From Armatimonadaceae bacterium (GTDB lineage Bacteria; Armatimonadota; Armatimonadia; Armatimonadales; Armatimonadaceae), in contig JAUJOK010000049.1 in the NCBI GenBank assembly GCA_030447685.1, forward strand, positions 1-40,494: DNA of 40,494 bases, in the 5' to 3' direction. The notes under the pieces were generated by a model that worked only from the letters and a program-made list of their open reading frames with translations, ran no database searches and was not told the origin of the DNA. Made by a program: the position numbers and the translations under genes. Positions 26,897 through 34,276 of the stretch are shown here, piece by piece; positions within the stretch are counted from its first letter, which is position 1; the number at the start of each line of letters is the position of its first letter.

Positions 26897-26979
26897 TTGC
26901 CTTTCCACTTATCGAAATGATGATTTCATTATGCCGCCGCTGCCTCCGGTAAGCAATGGTTGTTTTGCAAATCCGATGT

Positions 26980-27190
26980 TCAAATTGCTTGCTGCGTACG
27001 CTTGGCGAGCAGCGCCTGGCGGTAGTCAGCGGGCGAAAGGCCGCCGATTCCTGCGCCATGTGGGCGAAACGGTGAACCAGATCGCGGCGGAAGTGACGCA
27101 GGACACCGCCACCTCGAAGGATTACGATACGGACCTTGTGTGAAAAGTGGCTCGGAATGCGCAGCAGTCCCACACCGATGGGTATTTCTC
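26980..27190 (-). pseudogene. AraC-type regulator C-terminal remnant
   Basis: The - strand ends in GLSPADYRQALLAKRTQQAI with TGA at 26980-26982, the characteristic end of an AraC DNA-binding domain. Upstream, in shifted frames, EVAVSCVTSAAIWFT resembles the second helix-turn-helix (EVAxxxGFxSxxYFxRxF). At least two frame changes are needed, and nothing of the N-terminal domain is visible beyond about 27190, where a MITE-like inverted repeat overlaps. It is probably the former regulator of the adjacent PhyH gene, now dead. Confidence 0.5.
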
Positions 27191-27273
27191 GTATGATGAT
27201 GATCCCTAAAAAGTGCTACTGTTGCGGCCCTCTCGGAAGCCGCAGCACCACAAATGGGGACTTTTCACACAAG
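27135..27273. repeat. MITE-like 139-bp unit with perfect 14-bp terminal inverted repeats
   Basis: CTTGTGTGAAAAGT at 27135-27148 and its exact complement ACTTTTCACACAAG at 27260-27273 bound a 139-base unit that encodes nothing recognisable. Homology stops exactly at both ends. The left arm lies at the broken end of an AraC remnant. No convincing target-site duplication flanks it. Confidence 0.5.
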
Positions 27274-27371
27274 CTTTAATCGCCTGTCAGTGTTGTAAAG
27301 GTAAGCGATTGTTAGCGGCTACGCTTACGCTCTCCAGTCTCGCCATCAGATACCCGCTGCAATGTCCTTTA

Positions 27372-27394
27372 TTGGCGATTCTACGGCAGTTAGG
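27372..27394 (+). repeat. 23-bp dispersed repeat, copy 1
   Basis: These 23 bases, beginning TTGGCGATTCTACG and ending CAGTTAGG, recur without change at 34176-34198. The nine bases before are also similar (6 of 9). The - strand reads PNCRRIA in both copies, though in no gene. The copies are in direct orientation, 6.8 kb apart. Confidence 0.75.
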
Positions 27395-27509
27395 GGTACA
27401 CAGGGGCAGGGGCGGGGCGTCCCGCGCCTGCTGCGGGTCCGAAAGGAATGGTTGCTTATTTGGCCGCCGCGTATGCCGTTCCCTGCGAATATCGATCCCA
27501 TAGCTGCCC

Positions 27510-27543
27510 AAAAAACGAGGAGGGCGGTATTCCCACCCTCCTC
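27510..27543 (-). terminator. Rho-independent terminator of DUF1559 gene
   Basis: On the - strand GAGGAGGGTGG and CCGCCCTCCTC form a hairpin (27517-27543, one mismatch, five-base loop) followed by GTTTTTTG (27510-27516). It starts 18 bases after the restored DUF1559 stop, supporting 27562 as the true gene end. Confidence 0.85.
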
Positions 27544-27561
27544 TTCTTGTTCATTCAAACG

Positions 27562-28403
27562 CTATTTCAGCCGGTCGTCGTTGGGATCAATAGGAATCTT
27601 GAAAGATTGGGCATAGGGTTTGCTGGAGCGTGCCGGGTCGCGCTCCATTGCCCTTTGTGGAAGCCACTTGGCATGCCCATCTCCGAAAACGATGGTGCTT
27701 CCGCCACTATGCCGGGTTGTTCTCGGGTCCAGACCAGGCCGGGGATAGCTCAAAACGCGGAACCTGTACCGGCATAGTTAGCGTTCATCAGGCGGGGAGG
27801 TTCGTTGAATATTACATACAGGCTATCGGCGATCAAGGGTAGTTCCGCGCTCCTGCCGATGGCGGCCTGGCTGACGGCGGGACCGTTGGGAACAGGATTC
27901 GTCGGCGTTACAGCACGGACGATAAACTCGTTGGCACCGAGGTGGCAAAACTGCGCCTGAAAGCTTCCCGCCGCAACGCCGCCGGGGCCACGGATAATAT
28001 CCGAGTTCTTGCGTACCGCGTCAGGGCATTTGAACACCTCCACGTTTTTCACATAGGGCTGAAGATGCCCGATCCACCCGCCATGCGACTCAATCCACTT
28101 GGCGCTTCCACCGGGTGGCGCATAGGTATGGTTGTTGACCGGATAGGTTTCGTCGTAATCCTGCACGTACATCATCATCGCCGTACCGATCTGCTTGCCG
28201 TTGCTCAGGCAAGCAGCTTGCCGCGCCTTCGCCCGTGCCTGAGCGAACACCGGGAAAAGTATCGCCGCCAGAATAGCGATAATCGCAATTACCACGAGAA
28301 GCTCGATGAGCGTGAATGCAGTCATGGCTCTGCCATGACTTGCATGCCGTTCGCTAAAGCTCCTCGACACGCTTCGATCTGGTTTCCAGCTAATAAGGGA
28401 CAT
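27562..28403 (-). pseudogene. DUF1559 pilin-like surface protein, one frameshift near the 3' end
   Basis: The start ATG at 28403 has a strong AGGAGG nine bases upstream. A long leader (~28 residues) precedes the prepilin motif [20 protein letters not shown], the methylation/cleavage site of type IV pilin-like and type II secretion pseudopilin proteins, then [20 protein letters not shown] and [12 protein letters not shown]. The C-terminal DUF1559 motif GGSTIVFGDGHAKWLPQ lies in another frame: a one-base change in the TTTT run near 27752 joins GTGSA to [18 protein letters not shown] and gives the stop at 27562, just before a terminator. Armatimonadota and Planctomycetota carry dozens of such proteins; the role is not established. 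Probably functional if the frameshift is a sequencing error. Confidence 0.85.
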
Positions 28404-28442
28404 GGTAACGAACCTCCTACGTTCGTACACCCCCGATAGCAC

Positions 28443-28930
28443 CGTCGCCCCATGAGACGGGCCACTATGGCGGACTCCTGTTGTACCATACCCCAGAGGC
28501 TGACGCGCTAATCACTTTGCCCAAAAAGACGCTCCCGTCGCAAACAACTACAGGAGAGGACGTGACGGAGCGCCTTCTGCTGCGGGCCAAGCTGACACCG
28601 CAGGAATGGGAGCAGGTACGGGTGATTGTAGCTTTTTGGGTTGGCTGGGATGTCCCGCACTTTCGGTGAAGGGACTGCCGGAAGCCTGAGCAAGCGACGG
28701 GAAATGAACTTCCGATGCCGCCGCCGCTGTGCCCTCCCACAATGAAGTCGTGTCCATGCCTGTACCTTTCTATGAATCCTCTGAAGCCCCTTTAAGTACC
28801 GTCAAACCGGCATGCAGGCAGAGGAGGAAGCCATGAATCGATGAGACTGTCACACTCCCCCACCGGAGATAGGTTGTCGGGTTTTACGGGAAAGGGCTGC
28901 CTGTTACCTGCTCGGGGGCTTCCCCGAAGT
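28443..28930. other. Stretch without a confidently supported gene
   Basis: About 490 bases. Two small frames deserve mention only: a - strand frame 28548-28757 (69 codons) starts with ATG after AAAGGTACAGGC, a fair ribosome binding site, but the product resembles nothing I know; a + strand frame 28481-28669 contains LTPQEWEQVRVIVAFW but has no ribosome binding site. Neither has family support. The remainder shows no hairpins or repeats of note. Confidence 0.4.
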
Positions 28931-29290
28931 CTACCGCACGTTAGCGGCTCCTGCTGCATGAAGCAGGGAAGCGACATCTGGGCCAGCGGAGGTCGGTATC
29001 GACAATAAGGCGCACACCAGAGGAACCCGGCAGACGCCCCTCTGCGCCAGAAGCACCGTCCAATGCCGTGCCGATGGCCGCTCCCGCCACAAGACCGGAG
29101 ACTCCCCCCAGCACTCCGCCAATCACCGCGCCACGAGCAGCCCCTTCTTCGGCGGAGCTATGTGAGTTCTCTGAAGGAATGATGTTCCAGAGGCGTATGT
29201 CGTCTTCAGGAACGCCCGGCGTCGGTCAATACAGCGATTGCCTTTTGCGCAGCCGCATCGTTTTCAAACTCGCCTTGTATAGAGAGGGCA
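28931..29290 (-). pseudogene. General-stress/glycine-zipper membrane protein, frameshifted
   Basis: Across frames the - strand reads FENDAAAQKAIAVLTDAG, then VPEDDIRLWNIIP, then a glycine-zipper membrane segment GAVIGGVLGGVSGLVAGAAI, then GVRLIVDTDL and, after a shift, PDVASLLHAAGAANVR with TAG at 28931-28933. This is the layout of YflT/general-stress-17M-like proteins: an alpha-beta half, a glycine-rich hairpin, and a second half binding back. Breaks are near 29220 (GGG run) and 28985. The start is not clear; the - strand is open to about 29290. Neighbouring broken DUF4112 and intact SRPBCC/AIM24 genes suggest a general stress or envelope set. Confidence 0.55.
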
Positions 29291-29331
29291 TCTGGTAAAG
29301 CCTTTCTGCACGTAGAGTTCAAGCCGGCACC

Positions 29332-29739
29332 TCAGGTTAGGATCAGGCGCACCAGGGACACTACCAGCCACACCGCTCCCGAGAGCAGGAGAAGGAACAG
29401 CACCGCGACTGCGGCTACCACACCCAGGCTGGTACGCTTCGTCGCCGCAGTGGCGCTCCAGGTACTGCTCCAATAGCCGCAGGTTCCGCCGGTTGGCCTT
29501 CCAGCCCAGGTCGAACAGGTCTCCCAGGAAGGGTACGGCCCCAACCACTGTGTCCACCCCGATGTTGACGAGCATGCGAAGCAGCACCGGCAGGGGCACG
29601 CCCAGGCGCACCGCCACAAGCAGTGCGTAACCCGGAGACCGCCGCACCGGCCACGTCCCCCACCCCGGTATCAGACCCAGGGGAGCGAATCAAGCCCGAC
29701 CCGCAGCCGCGTGCCCGGGACCGCCAGTGCTTCGTCCAT
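29332..29739 (-). pseudogene. DUF4112 small membrane protein, frameshifted
   Basis: Starting at ATG 29739 the - strand reads MDEALAVPGTRLRVGLDSL, then in shifted frames GVGDVAGAAVSG, GYALLVAVRLGVPLPVLLRM, LVNIGVDTVVGAVPFLGDLF, DLGWKANRRNLRLLEQYLE, then SLGVVAAVAVLFLLLLSGAV and TGA at 29332-29334. The paired motifs (L)IPGVGD(V/A)-GA and VGAVPFLGDLFDxxWKANRRN identify DUF4112, a family of ~130-residue integral membrane proteins of unknown function. Breaks lie near 29675, 29650 and 29435. Restored length (~135) is normal. Confidence 0.75.
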
Positions 29740-30183
29740 CGTCGGTCAGGGCGCGCAGACCCTGCTCTCCTGGTCCCGCTCTGGGAGGCGCTCCTGTGAA
29801 CCCAGTAGCCGGCCCGATGGCAAATCGGCTGCTGCCGGGTTCGTCCTCTCCTTGCGCATGGCTGCCGATCCTCGTGGCTGATCCTTTAGTCTCATCAGAA
29901 CCGTCTGGCGCTTTATGTTCTGAACGTAGCGTCCATACCCAATGCCTTGTGACCTCCGTTACTGGAGCATTGGGCGGTGACGGGTTGATTATCCGTTTTT
30001 ACCCATTCCTGCCGTGTACCGCAAAACCTCTCTTTTAAAACAGCTGTTTACTATTAACGAAAATCGGCAGAGAGGGCAGCATGGAATAAGCGGTCAGGAA
30101 GCGGCGAATTCCTTTAGAGCTTGTACACCTATACTCTTACCAGAAGGTTCATGCTGACCTGAAACAACTGGAAGAACCTGCCT
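29740..30183. other. Stretch without a supported gene, next to an intron end
   Basis: 444 bases. One + strand frame just before the intron domain reads RKRRIPLELVHLYSYQKVHA then DLKQLEEPA and stops, which could be the tail of a lost protein, but I cannot match it to a reverse transcriptase. No repeat or terminator stands out; the section around 30000-30060 is A/T-rich. Confidence 0.4.
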
Positions 30184-30255
30184 GAGTCGTGTGCGGAAAC
30201 TTGCGCGCACGGTTCTTTAGGAGAGGTGCGGAGCGACCCACCCCTCCTACCCGAC
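30184..30255 (+). mobile_element. Group II intron 3' end (domains V and VI)
   Basis: GAGTCGTGTGCG-GAAA-CTTGCGCGCACGGTTC at 30184-30215 folds as a domain V hairpin with a GAAA tetraloop and a two-base bulge on the 3' strand. It resembles bacterial intron domain V, though the usual AGC catalytic triad position reads AGT and it is 32 rather than 34 nt. From 30216 GGAGAGGTG pairs with CACCCCTCC as domain VI, ending CCTACCCGAC at about 30255, a typical intron 3' end. No reverse transcriptase is recognisable upstream, so this is a truncated remnant. It ends 12 bases from a small convergent gene. Confidence 0.75.
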
Positions 30256-30266
30256 TTCCTCCGGGG

Positions 30267-30536
30267 TCACATGCCGGCGACCGGGGCCAGACGCAGCCCC
30301 AGTTCCCGGCAGATCTCCTGCGACTGTGCTGCGATTTCGGCCGCAGTCCACTGGCCTTCGTGACGTTTCAGTTCCCGCAGCGCCTCGGCAAAGATCAGCT
30401 CCTGGAGCAACGGCTGGTTTTGTGCCAGTGTCGCCAGGCCGAAACGCATGACCTTGAGCCAGTCCTCATGGCCTGTGCTTTGATCGATGGGGAGATAGCC
30501 GTAATTCTCGATGATGAGTCGCTCTTCCGGTGTCAT
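30267..30536 (-). CDS. Small hypothetical helical protein
   Basis: 89 residues from ATG 30536, with AGGAG suitably upstream. Acidic N-terminus (MTPEERLIIENYGYLPIDQ), then amphipathic helices (FGLATLAQNQPLLQELIFAE, ALRELKRHEG, QWTAAEIAAQSQEICRELGL). No signal peptide, cysteine pairs or membrane segment. I do not recognise the family. It lies downstream of the SGNH hydrolase gene on the same strand with a 111-base gap, and its stop is 12 bases from a group II intron end. The ribosome binding site and biased composition support coding. Confidence 0.6.
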   Translation of the reverse strand: MTPEERLIIENYGYLPIDQSTGHEDWLKVMRFGLATLAQNQPLLQELIFAEALRELKRHEGQWTAAEIAAQSQEICRELGLRLAPVAGM

Positions 30537-30647
30537 TCAGAGGTGCTCCTCGTGCGTTATCCGTGGGTCGCAGAACAAAGTTGATGATGGCGTCGGTTCC
30601 AGCCGCCGCCTCTGCTTTACGAAACCGAGCGTCTGTGATACCGACGT

Positions 30648-31438
30648 TTACCGCTGATTATCGCCCCGCAGCCAGGGCGGCGCGGGCAATCGCTTTTCCG
30701 TCAGCGGGGCCATGACCGCGTATCCCGCTTCGTTGGGATGAACCCCGTCAGCGGTCAGTGCCGCCTTCAATCCGCCCCGCTCATCGACCATCGGCGTGTA
30801 GTAGTCCAGATAGACGATGCGGTTGCGACTGGCGTAGTCTTTGATCCAGGTATTCAGGGCGGCGATCTTCTTGGCCGGTTCCAGTCGGGGCCGCCAGGCA
30901 AAGTCGTAGGCGGGCAGCACAGAAGCCAGCACCACGCGCAGGCCGTTGGCGCGGGCGAGTTCGACCATAGAGGCCAGGTTGTCCTGCGTCATCTGCGGGG
31001 TCATCGGGCCGGTGTTGCCGGCGATGTCGTTGGTACCGGCCAGAAGCACGACCACGCGCGGCTTGAGCGCGATCACGTCGGGGCGGAAGCGTACCAACAT
31101 CTGGGGCGTAGTTTGCCCGCTGATGCCCTGGTTGATGTAGGGCTTGTTCGGGAAGAAACGGCTGGGCCTGCCCCAGCCTTCGGTGATCGAGTCGCCCATA
31201 AAGACGACCCGGTTCTCACGGGGCGCGGGCGGCCCCAGCTTCGCGTTCTCTTCTCGGTAGCGGGCAAGATAGGCCCAGTCACTGCGCTGCCGCTCTTCGA
31301 CCTGGCGCTGGTACGCGGACATCGGTGCGGGTTGCGCCGCACTGGAAGCCGAGGAGTCTGCGCGCGGCTTTCTGCGGTACTGCCGAGCAATGCAAACAGA
31401 GCAAGGGCAAGGGCGATAGGACGCGGTTGATGATTCAT
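30648..31438 (-). pseudogene. SGNH/GDSL-type secreted esterase, frameshift after signal peptide
   Basis: The start ATG at 31438 gives MNHQPRPIALALALFALLGS, a signal peptide ending near SRAQ. A one-base shift near 31350 then leads to the mature protein in another frame: MSAYQRQVEERQRSDWAYLA, block I RVVFMGDSITEGWG with the nucleophile Ser, block II INQGISGQTT, block III LLAGTNDIAGN with oxyanion Asn, and block V DGVHPNEAGY with the catalytic Asp and His. It stops at 30648-30650. Such enzymes deacetylate polysaccharides or act as lipases. The ATG overlaps the TGA of the restored initiator gene upstream as ATGA, an odd partner for a replication gene. Confidence 0.85.
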
Positions 31439-32518
31439 CGGTCTGCTTTCTCGGCGACATCGGCTGGGAGGGGCTGGTATCGGTGCCTGGTCGGGCGGCG
31501 GCGGTAGTGGTGGCACGAGTTGAACGGTGATGGGCTGCTCCAGGGCTGCCGACAGCGCGTCCGCCAGGTGCGCCTCGTGGCGCTTTGCTATCCATTCACG
31601 GGTGAAGGCGGACGGGCAGCAAAGTGTCACCGTGTCCCCCACCCTCTCCACGGGGCGCAGCGTGCGGATGTGTGCCTCGAAGGTGGGCTTGTTGACCAGC
31701 GTGCTCAAGGTCAGGAGCGCCTGCTGCCAGGCTATTTGCAGAGGGTCTGGGGGAGCAGGCTCTGCGGCCACGGCGGAGCCGCCGTGTCTGTCATCCCCCT
31801 CCGGGGGAAAACCTTTAGGTTGGGGGGCCGCCGCAGGCGTAAGAGATTCTTTAGTAAAAACCTCCGAAGGTAAGAGTCTTTCCTTATGCCGTTCAGATTC
31901 GGGACTCATAGCCGCACTAAGAGTCCGGTTTTGGGACTCATAGGCCACGTTTTCTGAACTCATAGAATTCCTATGAGTCCCGTTTTTGAACTCATAGGAA
32001 TTATCGCGGGTAACGCGGTATTTGGGCGGCATCTGCCCCGCGATCCGCTCGGCTCCACGCTGCTCCATGAGTTGCTGGTAGGCTTCCTCGTCAGCAGGGT
32101 GAATTGGGTCAGTCATACAGACACGAAACGCATTAACATCCCGGTGCGGCCGGTCCCCCTTTATCTTGATCTGCGCCTGACGCTCGACGAAACGGTTCAG
32201 TGCCCAATTCTCCTTGAACAGGCCGAACAGCTTGGTGCGCGACAGGTTGCAGCGCCCGGCCAACTCCTCCATCGACATCTCGCACTCGTCACGCAACGCC
32301 CGCTGGGCCGGGTTGTAGAACAGCTCATTGCGCAGAACTTTGATAACCGTGAATGCATCATTACCCAGGTCTGGTAGCCAACGCATAGTCAAGTACCAGT
32401 CGAAGCGGTTGGGATGCACGATCTTGCCGTAGGCTTCCGGATCGTAGGCGATAAACGTCGCCGGCGGCCTCTCGTGCGGCGCTTTCCCGTCCTTCTTCGC
32501 TGGTGTTGGGCGCGGCAT
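31435..32518 (-). CDS. Plasmid-type replication initiator: winged-helix Rep plus DnaA domain I-like module
   Basis: The ATG at 32518 directly follows the TAG of the upstream gene, with GGAGGAGC just before. Residues ~20-145 resemble a helix-turn-helix replication protein (FDWYLTMRWLPDLGNDAF, IKVLRNELFYNPAQ, MEELAGRCNLSRTKLFGLFK). A polar linker (~150-255) holds an iteron-like array at DNA level. Residues 259-336 match DnaA domain I: IAWQQALLTLSTLVNKPTFE, HIRTLRPVERVGDTVTLCCP, FTREWIAKRHEAHLADAL. As read, the frame runs past a Pro-rich tail into the SGNH gene to 31073; a one-base shift near 31460 gives TGA at 31435-31437, which I take as the end. With ParA and an RHH protein it forms a replication/partition operon. 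Confidence 0.75.
31904..31997. repeat. Iteron-like ACTCATAG array inside the initiator gene
   Basis: ACTCATAG occurs directly at 31904, 31936, 31958 and 31990 and inverted (CTATGAGT) at 31971; a weaker inverted copy (CTAAGAGTCC) is at 31917. Several copies extend to GGGACTCATAGG or ACTCATAGGAATT. Copies at 31958 and 31971 form the perfect palindrome ACTCATAG-AATTC-CTATGAGT. The array sits in the linker between the Rep winged helix and the DnaA-like domain, where intragenic origins occur in RepA_N-type plasmids. Confidence 0.65.
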
Positions 32519-32974
32519 CTAAAGCTCCTCCTCTCCCCCGGTCATCAGATGGACGACTAGAAGCTGCATTCCGAGTGCCACCAGATCTTGCTTCTTGACA
32601 CCCTTCTTGCGTCGCTGGTGAGCTTGGTCATCCAGAAAGTCATTCAACCCTTCCGGCAGTCGCAGCGTGATCGGCTGTGCGGGCGTCTGCGCAAGCTGCT
32701 TCGCATATTTCAACGCTGCCGGCTTACTGCGTTGCTGCGCTGTAATCTGAGCAGGCGCATTCGTTTCTGCATGCGAATATTCTCTTATTTCTTCTTGCGT
32801 TGTAATATGCGCATTAATATTACTTGTAATATCATCCGGGATTGGCTCTTCTACATGTGCCGGTCCTTTCCGTCCAGACTTCTCCCTGTCCCTCTCCAAA
32901 ACGCGGCTCATCACGTCCGTTCCTGCGGCTTCGGGCAGTAAGGAACCCGGCTCGATCAGCGGTTTACGCGCCAT
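32519..32974 (-). CDS. Ribbon-helix-helix-like partition partner (ParB/CopG-type)
   Basis: 151 residues from ATG 32974, which follows GAGGAGG and overlaps the ParA stop by 11 bases; the stop TAG abuts the initiator ATG. The N-terminal ~95 residues are polar and probably disordered (ARKPLIEPGSLLPEAAGTDV, SRVLERDREKSGRKG). The C-terminus has a ribbon-helix-helix-like unit: PITLRLPEGLNDFLDDQAHQ, RRKKGVKKQDLVALGMQLLV. This arrangement, a disordered ParA-stimulating tail plus an RHH DNA-binding domain, is known from plasmid centromere-binding proteins encoded directly after parA. Part of its coding sequence (32760-32835) is unusually A/T-rich. Function inferred from position and C-terminal motif. 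Confidence 0.65.
   Translation of the reverse strand: MARKPLIEPGSLLPEAAGTDVMSRVLERDREKSGRKGPAHVEEPIPDDITSNINAHITTQEEIREYSHAETNAPAQITAQQRSKPAALKYAKQLAQTPAQPITLRLPEGLNDFLDDQAHQRRKKGVKKQDLVALGMQLLVVHLMTGGEEEL
32800..32832. repeat. A/T-rich TTGTAATAT repeat cluster
   Basis: TTGTAATAT occurs at 32800-32808 and 32824-32832 in direct orientation, with the inverted ATATTAC at 32817-32823 between. It lies in the most A/T-rich stretch of the plasmid-like operon, inside the RHH gene. It could be a centromere-like binding site or an unwinding element; both are guesses. Confidence 0.4.
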
Positions 32975-33905
32975 TACGAACCTCCTCGGCCAGTTTGAAG
33001 TAATCCTGCGCCGCCGCGTCTTTGGGGCGGAAGACTGTGATGGGGGAGCGGGCCGCCTGCGCCTCGCCAACCCGGACAGAGCGCCGTACCTGCGTCTGGA
33101 AGAGATCATCGCCAAAACCGCGCCGCAGTTCCGTGCTCACGTCAACGGCCAAGTTCGTGTTATCGACTCGGTTCAGCAGCGCCCGAACTCGGCGCATACC
33201 AGGGTTGACGCCCCGCACCTCACTGATCGTGTCCATGAGCTTGGCGACGCCGCGCAATGAAAAAACACCCACCTCAACCGGAACGATGATCTCAGTGGCT
33301 GCAGTAAGCGCATTCAGGGTAAGGAGGCCCAGCGCAGGCGGGCAGTCCAGGAGGATATAGTCAAAGCGGGACAGATAAGGTTCCAGAACCTGTCGCAGGC
33401 GCATCTCGCGGGCGACCACGCCAGCCAATTGGTGGTCCGCGGCGGCCAGCTCCAAGTTCGCTCCCACAAGGGACAGGTTCGGTTGGTTCAGGATCGGGTT
33501 CAATATGACCTTTTCCAGCGGCAACCGCTCCACGAGCACATTATATAGCGTCACGTCCAGGGCATCCGGGTTGGGTCCCAGCGCCTGGGTCAGGTTGCCC
33601 TGGGGGTCGCAGTCGATGGCGAGCACCAACGCGTCATTGGAAAGTGCGGCGGCCAGATTGGCACAGGTGCTCGTCTTGCCGACGCCGCCTTTCTGGTTAG
33701 CCAGTGCGATCACGCGGCAGGGGAATTGCGGGAGCTTAGCGCTTCCAACGACCTCCGGGTAAAGTCGCTGCAGGTCTGTGAGCCGGATACGCCTGCGGGC
33801 ACCCTGCGTCACTTCTGGTAACGTCCCGTCCTTAATCCGGCGGCGGATCGTCATCTCCGAGACTCCGGCCCGCGCCGCCGCCTCGGAATAGCTGAGGGTT
33901 TGCAC
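32964..33905 (-). CDS. parA: ParA-type partition ATPase with N-terminal helix-turn-helix
   Basis: 313 residues from GTG 33905, chosen because AGGAGG lies seven bases upstream; an in-frame TTG seven codons earlier covers that site. Residues 5-45 are an excisionase/MerR-like helix-turn-helix (YSEAAARAGVSEMTIRRRIK). The ATPase has a deviant Walker A at 70-79 (NQKGGVGKTST), AIDCDPQGNLTQAL, Walker B-like YILLDCPPALG, and VEVGVFSLRGVAKL. This is a P1/Soj-type ParA that could repress its own operon. Gene order ParA - RHH protein - initiator, with overlaps, is that of a plasmid replication/partition unit. Confidence 0.9.
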   Translation of the reverse strand: MQTLSYSEAAARAGVSEMTIRRRIKDGTLPEVTQGARRRIRLTDLQRLYPEVVGSAKLPQFPCRVIALANQKGGVGKTSTCANLAAALSNDALVLAIDCDPQGNLTQALGPNPDALDVTLYNVLVERLPLEKVILNPILNQPNLSLVGANLELAAADHQLAGVVAREMRLRQVLEPYLSRFDYILLDCPPALGLLTLNALTAATEIIVPVEVGVFSLRGVAKLMDTISEVRGVNPGMRRVRALLNRVDNTNLAVDVSTELRRGFGDDLFQTQVRRSVRVGEAQAARSPITVFRPKDAAAQDYFKLAEEVRNGA

Positions 33906-33910
33906 GAATC

Positions 33911-33952
33911 CCCCTCCTGTTAACAAAGTTGTGCAATTGTAACAACTACAAC
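33911..33952. promoter_or_regulatory. Candidate operator/partition site upstream of parA
   Basis: The A/T-rich stretch before parA contains GTTGT-N9-ACAAC (33928-33932 / 33942-33946) around a CAATTG core, with further AACAA and TTGT words nearby. It immediately precedes the ribosome binding site, suiting autoregulation by the HTH of ParA. It is short and imperfect; a promoter -10/-35 pair was not fixed. Confidence 0.4.
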
Positions 33953-34276
33953 AATGGGTGTCAAGGGGCAGTCAAAAAAATTTAGGACGGTCTGTCAACG
34001 GGTAGAGGGAAAAAGTGGTGAATGACTATCGGTGGAGGAGGGGGAGCAAAGCCCTCTGCTGGTCTGGTCTGCGCCCAAGCGGGTGCAGACTAAGAACTCC
34101 ACTCTTCTGCTGCGTCTTGCCCCGCGACGGGCTGACAGAGGACGTAGCCGGGAAACAGCCCCTACATGCCCTTCTTTGGCGATTCTACGGCAGTTAGGTC
34201 ATGCTTGCGTGAACTTCCCCATGCGGTCTGCTGCGAAGGCCAGGAGCCATCCATGCCCGTGACTTGGCACCTTCGT
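33953..34276. other. Intergenic stretch holding the second 23-bp repeat copy
   Basis: 324 bases between parA (leftward) and the SRPBCC gene end. The 23-base repeat first seen at 27372 recurs exactly at 34176-34198 in the same orientation. Small frames are present on the + strand, but none has a ribosome binding site or recognisable product. Confidence 0.6.

Noticed and set aside
27301-27328. GTAAGCG/CGCTTAC inverted repeat.
   Set aside because: Arms of only seven bases with a 14-base loop and no T-tract; too weak to call a terminator or operator.
31073-32518. A - strand frame fusing the Rep protein to the esterase signal peptide region.
   Set aside because: Past residue ~360 it reads the esterase gene in the wrong frame; the natural boundary is the ATGA overlap at 31435-31438.
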